From the NCBI GenBank assembly GCA_002731295.1, contig PCBE01000021.1, positions 3,771-15,148 of the forward strand: a stretch of DNA of 11,378 bases. The letters are read 5' to 3'. The DNA is from Acidiferrobacteraceae bacterium (GTDB taxonomy: Bacteria; Pseudomonadota; Gammaproteobacteria; Arenicellales; UBA868). Below the pieces are notes generated by a model. That model saw nothing but the letters and a program-made list of their open reading frames with translations, made no database searches and was not told the DNA's origin. Position numbers and translations under genes: made by a program. Shown one piece after another: positions 5,904 through 11,378 of this stretch. Each line of letters opens with the position of its first letter. Position 1 is the stretch's first letter.

Positions 5904-7568
5904 TCAATCTGACTCCGTTCGGTAATCGGGTTTTCCGCGAAGCAAAAAGCGTTGGACTTTGCCGCTGGGTGTTTTGGGCAGCTCGCTGATGAATTCGATC
6001 TGTCTCGGGTACGCATGTGCGGAGAGTGTGGACTGTACGAATGACCGCAAGGTGTCGGCCAGTTCAGGTGAGGGATCGTATCCTGCCTTAAGTACCACAA
6101 ACGCCTTTACAATTTCGCCCCGAAGCTCATCGGCAATGCCGACCACAGCAGCCTCAGCCACGGCTTCATGCGCGAGTAGCGCGCTTTCAGGTTCAAACGG
6201 GCCGATCCGGTAACCGGCACTGGTAATAATGTCGTCGGCCCGGCCACTGAAAGAGATATAGCCGTCCGCGTCCCGACTCGCTGAGTCACCTGTCAGATAG
6301 TATCGGCCGTTGCCGGTAAAGCGTTCGGCGGTGCGTTGAGGGTCGTTAAAGTAACCACGGTACCAGAACAACACAGAGGCCTGTGTGTCGACCGCTAATT
6401 GGCCTTCTTCCCCGGCCTCTAGCTCGTCGCCGTCCGAATTTAGGATAACAATTCTGAATCCTGGCATCGCGTGCCCCATTGAGCCAGGGCAAATAGGTCG
6501 CTGTAGCTCTGGAAAATGATGATTGCAGACCATCATACCGCCCTCGGTCTGGCCATAATGGTCGTGAATGGGTACACCGAGTTGGTCACGGCCCCAGCGG
6601 ACCACATCGGGATTGAGTGGTTCTCCGGCACAAGAGGCCAGTCTCAGTGAAGAGGTATCGGATGGTATGACCTGATCTCCCGCTGCCCGCATCATCCGGA
6701 AGACAGTGGGTGCAGTAGTCACATTGGTTACACCATAAGTCTCAAGTATTCGATAGGTTGCACTGACGTCAAAGGGTGCATTGAAGAAGATCGTGGTGTT
6801 GCCCAGTAGCAGGGGCCCGACGAGGGCGTAAAACAGACCATAGGCCCAGCCGGGATCAGCCATGTTCCAATATACATCGTCATCCCGTACATCCAGGCCG
6901 AACCGCATGTAGGCGACAAATGAGGCCAGTGCTTTAACGGGAATCTCTACCCCTTTGGGGCTGCCGGTGGTGCCGGATGTATAAATCAGAATGAACAGAT
7001 CGTCGCCGCAGGTTAAAACCGGGTCCATTACTGGATCTGCCTGGGCCAGTGCATCCAGGTACGTCACATCGCCATCCTGTGTACCGCCGCTGTCATCGGT
7101 AACGGTAACAACTTGAGGGAACCCGGGCCCAGCGTTTGCCGATGAGACCTTATGTCGATTGGCGGCATCGGTCACTAGTACACACGCTCGACTGTTTTCG
7201 ACTCGCGACGCAATGGCTTGCGGGCCGAACGCCGTGAACAAGGGGACATGCGCTGCACCAAGACGCCACAAGCCCAATGTGGTGACCAGTAGCTCGGGTG
7301 ATTTGGGCAGTAATGTCGCAACGCGATCCCCCTTGGTTACCCCCAGCGCTTTGAAGGCACCGGCCGACCGTGACGACAGGTCACGCAGTTGTGCAAATGT
7401 ATAACGGGCACTGTTGCCCAACGCGTCTTCATAGAGCAAGGCTATAGTTTCAGGGTCTTCGGCGTGCTCGTCGCACAGGCTACCCGCAACGCTGACAGCC
7501 TCAGCATCGAAGGTTTTCAGCCAGCCCTGTAACTGCCGTTCAACTGGATTGTCTGGATCTTCTGGCAT
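5904..7568 (-). CDS. AMP-forming acyl-CoA synthetase (acetyl-CoA synthetase-like)
   Basis: The 554-residue product is a complete ANL-superfamily ligase. It shows the P-loop YTSGTTGSPKG (196-206), WNMADPGWAYGL (234-245), the adenine-binding DHYGQTEGG (336-344), YLTGDSASRDADGYISFSGRADD with Asp428, the hinge-like DDIITSAGYRIGPFEPE (445-461), and LPKTPSGKVQR with the adenylation Lys537. Such enzymes join a carboxylic acid to CoA at the cost of ATP. The acetyl-CoA synthetase-like layout suggests a short or medium acyl substrate, but specificity is not readable. It is the only gene on the - strand, converging on the aldolase and divergent from the M81 gene. The ATG at 7566-7568 has no good Shine-Dalgarno sequence just upstream, which is unlike its neighbours. 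A role in activating the acid produced by Regions 1-2 is inferred from proximity only. Confidence 0.92.
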   Translation of the reverse strand: MPEDPDNPVERQLQGWLKTFDAEAVSVAGSLCDEHAEDPETIALLYEDALGNSARYTFAQLRDLSSRSAGAFKALGVTKGDRVATLLPKSPELLVTTLGLWRLGAAHVPLFTAFGPQAIASRVENSRACVLVTDAANRHKVSSANAGPGFPQVVTVTDDSGGTQDGDVTYLDALAQADPVMDPVLTCGDDLFILIYTSGTTGSPKGVEIPVKALASFVAYMRFGLDVRDDDVYWNMADPGWAYGLFYALVGPLLLGNTTIFFNAPFDVSATYRILETYGVTNVTTAPTVFRMMRAAGDQVIPSDTSSLRLASCAGEPLNPDVVRWGRDQLGVPIHDHYGQTEGGMMVCNHHFPELQRPICPGSMGHAMPGFRIVILNSDGDELEAGEEGQLAVDTQASVLFWYRGYFNDPQRTAERFTGNGRYYLTGDSASRDADGYISFSGRADDIITSAGYRIGPFEPESALLAHEAVAEAAVVGIADELRGEIVKAFVVLKAGYDPSPELADTLRSFVQSTLSAHAYPRQIEFISELPKTPSGKVQRFLLRGKPDYRTESD

Positions 7569-7628
7569 GTTGTGGTGGGTTCATTCTGTGTACTCGGGTT
7601 GTAACCGAACAGACCGTGCGGAAGCAAC

Positions 7629-7658
7629 ATTGTGGCACCACTTAAAAGAGACGGTCAA
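7629..7658 (-). promoter_or_regulatory. Candidate promoter for the acyl-CoA synthetase
   Basis: Read on the - strand, TTGACC (complement of 7653-7658) and CACAAT (complement of 7629-7634) are separated by 18 bases, matching a sigma-70-type promoter at five and four of six positions. Transcription would start near 7622 and leave a leader of about 55 bases. A GTGG-CA-CCAC palindrome at 7632-7641 touches the -10 box. Confidence 0.35.
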
Positions 7659-7667
7659 ACTCTTGAC
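7654..7667. promoter_or_regulatory. Dyad GTCAA-N4-TTGAC in the divergent promoter region
   Basis: A perfect 5-base inverted repeat covers the -35 box of the candidate - strand promoter and lies between the two divergent genes. It is a plausible operator for a regulator controlling one or both directions. No regulator gene is in the window. The remaining bases of the 221-base gap (7569-7789) show only a poor + strand -10 candidate, TATACT at 7750-7755, without a convincing -35 box. Confidence 0.35.
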
Positions 7668-7789
7668 TGCGCCAGGGGGTTCTTCTGAGTAACTGGATTT
7701 TGGCGATACCGGATTCGGCTACTGACCCGGTTGGTTGTGTGATTACGCTTATACTGTTGTGGTCGTTATCGCTCTGAGGAGAATCAGGA

Positions 7790-9298
7790 ATGCATATCAT
7801 CATCGCGCAGATGAGTCATGAAACCAACACCTATTCGCCGGTGATTAGTGATTTGGCCCGGTTTTCACCTGGTGGCAACAGTACACCTATCGCCGGCGAC
7901 GCGGCACGGGAGATGTTTCGTGGCACGGCCAGCTGCATGGGTGGATATCTAATGGTTGCTGAAGCTGCAGGTGCTCAAATTACTATACCGGTTGTTGCTG
8001 GCGCGCCACCATCGGGGGCGGTTGAAGATCAGGCTTATGAATACATCGCTGAAAAAATCGTACATGCAGTAGCGCAAGGATGCGATGCACTTTTTCTGGA
8101 TCTTCACGGTGCCATGGTGACCTGCTCGCATGAGGATGGTGAGGGTGAACTGTTACGTCGTATAAGAGACGTTAATCCCGATGTGCCGATTGCGGTAGCA
8201 CTGGACATGCACGCCAACCTCTATGATGACATCGTCAGGCTATCAACCATCGTCGCGGGCTATCACACCTATCCCCATATCGATATGTATGAAACTGCCG
8301 AGTTAGCAGGGAAAATTCTGCTCGAGCACATCGTTAATGGCGTCAAACCCACCATGGCATGGGGTAATAATCCAATGCTTCCGCACATTATGAGACAGGG
8401 TACGGATGACCAGCCAAACCGAGCACTGCAGGCGCGAGCCCAGGAAATGGAGCGTGACGGGGCTTTGGCAGTCAGTGTGTTCACGGGTTTCCCGCATGCC
8501 GATATCACTCAGGCGGGATTTTCAGTGGTCGTCGCAACGGACAATGACCCTGAACTCGCGCACCAACTACGTGATGAATTGCTGGATGAGGCATGGGCGC
8601 AGCGCAAACATTTTGTTTACCAGCTTGAGCCTCTCGAACAGTCCGTGGTCAAGGCCCGTTTGCTGGGTGAAAGCCAAAGCGACGAAGGGCCGGTACTGAT
8701 ACTCGATCACTATGACAATACTGCGTCGGGAGGCACTATGGATACCACCAACGTGCTGGCTGAGGTGCTTGCCCAGGGACTGGAGGATCTAGCTTTCTGC
8801 GGAATTTACGATCCTGATGCTGTGAAGGTGATGCGGGATGCAGGTGTGGGAAATGAGGTTAGTCTGTCACTGGGGGGGAAGCTCGCAATGCCAGTTCTGC
8901 AGCGTCACAGCCATCCCCTTAACCTGACCGGTCGAGTCAGGCTGATCAGTGAAGGGCGCTTTCCGACCACTATAGCGATGGGCAGAGGCCTGATCACCGA
9001 TATGGGTGTTACAGCAGTGTTGACAGTGGGCACGGTGGATATCATGGTTGTTTCCCGACATTTTGAACCAGTTGATCCCGGATGTTTTCGTGCGGTCGGT
9101 ATCGAACCCACCGAGCGGCGGTTCCTGATGCTGAAAAGCCGTATTCATTACCGTGTCGGTTTCCGTGATCTGGCTCGCGAGGTTGTGGAATGCGCCGGGC
9201 TCGGCGTGTGTACTTCGGATTATTCAGAGATCACATTTAACAACGTGCGCCGGCCGATTTATCCGCTGGATAACGTTGCGACAAGACAATCACTTTGA
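7790..9298 (+). CDS. M81 family metallopeptidase (MlrC-like)
   Basis: The 502-residue product matches MlrC-type proteins along its whole length. The N-terminal domain begins IIIAQMSHETNTYSP and carries likely zinc-binding motifs: FLDLHGAMV (Asp104, His106), LDMHANLYDD (Asp139, His141) and GYHTYPHIDMYETAE (His159, His163). The C-terminal MlrC_C domain includes LILDHYDNTASGGTMDTT, FCGIYDPDAV, LGGK, TVDIMVVSR and FNNVRRPIYPLDN. The founding member hydrolyses linearised microcystin; most relatives occur in bacteria that never meet microcystin and have unknown substrates. No signal peptide or membrane segment is seen, so it is probably cytoplasmic. GAGGAGA at 7776-7782 lies 7 bases before ATG 7790, a strong ribosome site. 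It is transcribed away from the acyl-CoA synthetase, and a 101-base gap separates it from the LsrF-like gene. Use as an amidohydrolase on a small peptide-like or amide substrate is inferred. Confidence 0.92.
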   Translation: MHIIIAQMSHETNTYSPVISDLARFSPGGNSTPIAGDAAREMFRGTASCMGGYLMVAEAAGAQITIPVVAGAPPSGAVEDQAYEYIAEKIVHAVAQGCDALFLDLHGAMVTCSHEDGEGELLRRIRDVNPDVPIAVALDMHANLYDDIVRLSTIVAGYHTYPHIDMYETAELAGKILLEHIVNGVKPTMAWGNNPMLPHIMRQGTDDQPNRALQARAQEMERDGALAVSVFTGFPHADITQAGFSVVVATDNDPELAHQLRDELLDEAWAQRKHFVYQLEPLEQSVVKARLLGESQSDEGPVLILDHYDNTASGGTMDTTNVLAEVLAQGLEDLAFCGIYDPDAVKVMRDAGVGNEVSLSLGGKLAMPVLQRHSHPLNLTGRVRLISEGRFPTTIAMGRGLITDMGVTAVLTVGTVDIMVVSRHFEPVDPGCFRAVGIEPTERRFLMLKSRIHYRVGFRDLAREVVECAGLGVCTSDYSEITFNNVRRPIYPLDNVATRQSL

Positions 9299-9311
9299 TC
9301 CGGGGCGGGAG

Positions 9312-9340
9312 TTCAAGTGGCTAGGCCCACGAGTTATACT
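9312..9340 (+). promoter_or_regulatory. Candidate promoter upstream of the LsrF-like gene
   Basis: TATACT at 9335-9340 is a good -10 box, with TTCAAG at 9312-9317 as a weak -35 box 17 bases upstream. An ATCGA-N5-TCGAT dyad follows at 9371-9385, between this promoter and the ribosome site GGAG (9386-9389). The gene might instead be read from the M81 promoter. Confidence 0.3.
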
Positions 9341-9399
9341 GGTAGTACGTTGATTGTGCTGCTGTAGTTGATCGAACAAATCGATGGAGATCAAGATCC

Positions 9400-10296
9400 A
9401 TGGCTGACGCTGATACCACTGAAGCGAAGAATTACGCTACCAGCGTGCCGATGCAAAATGTGCCCTTTTTCCTTAAAGGGTCCAACAATCTTGACTGGGG
9501 GATGAAAAATCGCCTGTCCCAGATTTTTGATCCGACCTCTGGCCGCACCGTCATGTTGGCCTTCGACCACGGGTACTTCCTTGGCCCGACCAGCGGTCTG
9601 GAACGGATAGACCTCAATATTGTTCCACTGATCGAATACGCCGACACATTGATGCTGACCCGCGGAATTCTGCGTACAACGATCCCGCCGACCTACACCA
9701 GGGGTATCGTGTTACGTGCCAGTGGTGGGCCAAGCATTTTGAAAGAACTCTCGGACGAGGAGATAGCTGTCAGTATTGATGAAGCAGTCCGACTTAATGT
9801 GGCAGCCATGGCAGTTCAAGTTTTTATAGGCGGTGAGCATGAGACCCGCTCGGTCCACAACATGACGCGGCTTGTCGATATGGGAAATCGTCATGGTATT
9901 GCAACTCTCGCTGTGACTGCAGTCGGTAAGGAGATGGTCCGGGATGCGCAGTACATGCGCCTGGCGACCCGGATGTGTGCGGAACTCGGGGCAACGTATG
10001 TCAAGACGTACTACGTTGACGAAGACTTCGACACGGTTACCGCGTCGTGTCCAGTGCCGATCGTCATCGCTGGCGGCAAGAAACTTCCCGAGCCCGAGGC
10101 GTTACAACTCGCCTACAATGCAGTACAACAGGGCGCAGCCGGCGTCGATATGGGTCGGAACATTTTCCAGTCAGAAGCGCCTGCTGCGATGATCCAGGCG
10201 GTTCGGGCTGTCGTCCACGAGAATCTCTCTCCAACGGACGCTTATGATCTCTATCTGGCGCTTAAAGAGAGTGACAAACAGTCGGTCGAGAACTGA
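9400..10296 (+). CDS. LsrF-like class I aldolase-fold thiolase (3-hydroxy-5-phosphonooxypentane-2,4-dione thiolase family)
   Basis: The 298-residue product is clearly close to E. coli LsrF over its full length. Shared text includes [43 protein letters not shown] (50-71), [32 protein letters not shown] with Lys202, [12 protein letters not shown] (220-231) and [11 protein letters not shown]. Lys202 aligns with the LsrF catalytic Lys203. LsrF transfers the acetyl group of phosphorylated, oxidised autoinducer-2 to CoA, giving acetyl-CoA and dihydroxyacetone phosphate. None of the other lsr genes (transporter, kinase, isomerase, repressor) is visible, and the neighbours are an M81 peptidase-like gene and a class II aldolase. 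The protein may therefore act on a different phosphorylated diketone or sugar. GGAG at 9386-9389 lies 10 bases before ATG 9400. Family is firm; the substrate is open, so no gene symbol is given. Confidence 0.92.
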   Translation: MADADTTEAKNYATSVPMQNVPFFLKGSNNLDWGMKNRLSQIFDPTSGRTVMLAFDHGYFLGPTSGLERIDLNIVPLIEYADTLMLTRGILRTTIPPTYTRGIVLRASGGPSILKELSDEEIAVSIDEAVRLNVAAMAVQVFIGGEHETRSVHNMTRLVDMGNRHGIATLAVTAVGKEMVRDAQYMRLATRMCAELGATYVKTYYVDEDFDTVTASCPVPIVIAGGKKLPEPEALQLAYNAVQQGAAGVDMGRNIFQSEAPAAMIQAVRAVVHENLSPTDAYDLYLALKESDKQSVEN

Positions 10297-10325
10297 ACCG
10301 AAACACCACGCGAGTACAGTGATTC

Positions 10326-10340
10326 CTTCGCTTTTCGAAG
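10326..10340. repeat. Small hairpin downstream of the LsrF-like gene
   Basis: CTTCG, loop CTTTT and CGAAG form a perfect 5-base stem 29 bases after the LsrF-like stop. No T run follows on the + strand. It could be a weak hairpin in a shared transcript. Confidence 0.25.
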
Positions 10341-10370
10341 CTATCTGTATTACCTTACCCACGATCAATC

Positions 10371-10389
10371 TCGGTATGCTTACTACCGA
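10371..10389. promoter_or_regulatory. Dyad TCGGTA-N7-TACCGA upstream of the class II aldolase start
   Basis: A perfect 6-base inverted repeat ends 18 bases before the GTG start of the next gene. It could be an operator or a leader hairpin influencing translation, because the ribosome site here is weak. Function is not established. Confidence 0.3.
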
Positions 10390-10407
10390 TGTGGGAATGC
10401 AGTCACG

Positions 10408-11378
10408 GTGAAAAATCGCTGGTCCGATACTGACGCGAGCGAATTCGTCGAGCGATACAGGGCAATTCGCGGCGAAGAATTTGCACTCCGCGCATACACG
10501 AGCCGACTGATTGGTGCAGAACCCTCTCTCGTGCTTCATGGTGGTGGGAATACATCTATTAAGGGGACTGTCCAGAACCTCTTTGGTGAGCATGTACCCG
10601 CTCTTTTCATAAAAGCGTCCGGACACGACCTGGCATCCATGACGCCCCAAGACTACGTAGCAGTTGACCTGGCCTACTTGAAGCGTCTTTGTGGGATTGA
10701 CGATCTTTCCGATGAGGAGATGGTGAGCGAACTTCGCACACACCTGTTCGATCACCGTGCACCGACCCCATCGATTGAGACGCCTGTCCACGCATTCCTT
10801 CCTGGCCGTGTGGTTGACCACACTCACGCTGATGCGATTCTTGCACTTACGAACCAGCCCCAGGGAGAGCAGCACGTCCGTGCGGCTCTAGGGGACGATA
10901 TTATTGTCCTGCCGTATATCCGGCCGGGATTTCAACTGGCCAAGCAGGTTGCTTCTGCGATCGCTGCTGCACCGCAGGCGCAGGCGATGGTGTGGATGCA
11001 TCACGGTATCATCGTCTGTGGAGAGTCTCCACGTGAGAGCTACGAACGCATGATCGATCTCGTTTCTCGCGCCGAGGCTTACCTGAAAAAATCTGCCACT
11101 CTGAGTCTGCCGCGTGTACGAGAGACTTCCATGGAGGTGGCCTGCCGGCGCTTGTCTACAGTTGCGCCTTTGATACGTGGGCGACTGGCACGCACGACCG
11201 GTGACCCGGATCGCCCCTACCGAAGAATGGTACTCCGCCCGCTGCTGACCCCGGACATTCTGGCCTTTCTCGATACTGAAGGAGCTCGCAACCTCGCGCT
11301 CTCGCCACCGCTTACGAGCGATCACCTGATTCGGACGAAGATTCTACCCGCATGGGTGGACGAACCAGCTTATGACGA
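10408..11378 (+). CDS. Class II aldolase/adducin-family protein, probably the N-terminal part of a bifunctional aldolase/short-chain dehydrogenase (3' end outside window)
   Basis: The frame is open from GTG 10408 to the window end, giving 323 residues. Aldolase features: LHGGGNTSIK (43-52), IKASGHDLA (68-76), SIETPVHAFLPGR with the likely acid-base Glu124, VDHTHADAI with zinc ligands His138 and His140, and MHHGIIV with His198/199. The N-terminal RWSDTDASEFVERY resembles the start of large bifunctional rhamnulose-1-phosphate aldolase/alcohol dehydrogenase proteins. The product already exceeds a stand-alone fuculose-type aldolase (about 215 residues) and is still open, which supports a two-domain protein; the dehydrogenase domain itself is not visible. 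GTG is chosen because the family begins at this point and no in-frame ATG lies upstream. The ribosome site (GGGA 10393-10396) is weak. Such enzymes split a ketose phosphate to dihydroxyacetone phosphate and an aldehyde. It follows the LsrF-like gene by 111 bases. Confidence 0.85.
   Translation, partial: MKNRWSDTDASEFVERYRAIRGEEFALRAYTSRLIGAEPSLVLHGGGNTSIKGTVQNLFGEHVPALFIKASGHDLASMTPQDYVAVDLAYLKRLCGIDDLSDEEMVSELRTHLFDHRAPTPSIETPVHAFLPGRVVDHTHADAILALTNQPQGEQHVRAALGDDIIVLPYIRPGFQLAKQVASAIAAAPQAQAMVWMHHGIIVCGESPRESYERMIDLVSRAEAYLKKSATLSLPRVRETSMEVACRRLSTVAPLIRGRLARTTGDPDRPYRRMVLRPLLTPDILAFLDTEGARNLALSPPLTSDHLIRTKILPAWVDEPAYD

Noticed and set aside
7617..7645. A sigma-54-type promoter on the - strand (GG and GC elements near TGGTGCC and TTGC).
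   Set aside because: The spacing between GG and GC is 12 bases instead of the required 10.
9400..10296. Evidence for a full autoinducer-2 (lsr) uptake operon.
   Set aside because: Only the LsrF-like gene is present; its neighbours are not lsr genes.
10171..10875. A 234-codon open frame on the - strand.
   Set aside because: It lies antisense to the end of the LsrF-like gene and the start of the class II aldolase, both with clear family motifs, and its own translation shows no recognisable domain.
10888..11325. A 145-codon open frame on the - strand.
   Set aside because: It is antisense to the class II aldolase domain, whose zinc-binding histidines and conserved motifs continue through this stretch.

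Overview
The window looks like a chromosomal catabolic region from a free-living Gram-negative bacterium, most likely a proteobacterium. I base this on gene content, Shine-Dalgarno-type starts, moderate G+C and best-remembered relatives; the exact lineage cannot be read from the sequence. There are eleven protein-coding genes, ten on the + strand and one on the - strand. The first and last genes are cut by the window edges. Coding density is high and the longest gap between genes is 221 bases. I see no tRNA, rRNA, CRISPR array, insertion sequence, integrase, transporter or transcription regulator.

Region 1 (1-3452) is a tight operon: the C-terminal part of an HpaB-type FADH2-dependent monooxygenase, a RidA/YjgF-family protein, a DUF1028 protein, an HpaC/RutF-type flavin reductase and an ArgE-like M20 deacylase. 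The last three overlap at their ends. After a 131-base gap holding a dyad and a weak candidate promoter, Region 2 (3584-5806) carries a class III omega-aminotransferase and an HpcH/HpaI-type class II aldolase. Region 3 (5904-7568, - strand) is an acyl-CoA synthetase that converges on the aldolase. It is separated from Region 4 by a 221-base divergent promoter region. Region 4 (7790-11378, + strand) holds an M81/MlrC-type metallopeptidase, an LsrF-like thiolase/aldolase, and the aldolase domain of what is probably a bifunctional class II aldolase/short-chain dehydrogenase running off the window.

Taken together, Regions 1-3 read as a peripheral degradation pathway for a nitrogen-containing, probably cyclic or aromatic, substrate. 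The suggested order is flavin-dependent oxygenation (HpaB with HpaC), handling of a reactive intermediate (RidA-like), amide or acyl cleavage (DUF1028, M20), amino-group removal (aminotransferase), retro-aldol cleavage (HpaI type) and CoA activation (acyl-CoA synthetase). The monooxygenase, RidA and flavin-reductase trio resembles the Rut pyrimidine pathway in logic but uses an unrelated oxygenase family. This pathway is inference: each enzyme family is well supported, the substrate is not known. Region 4 combines a peptidase-like enzyme with two C-C bond-cleaving enzymes of phospho-sugar type and may be a second, separately regulated module.
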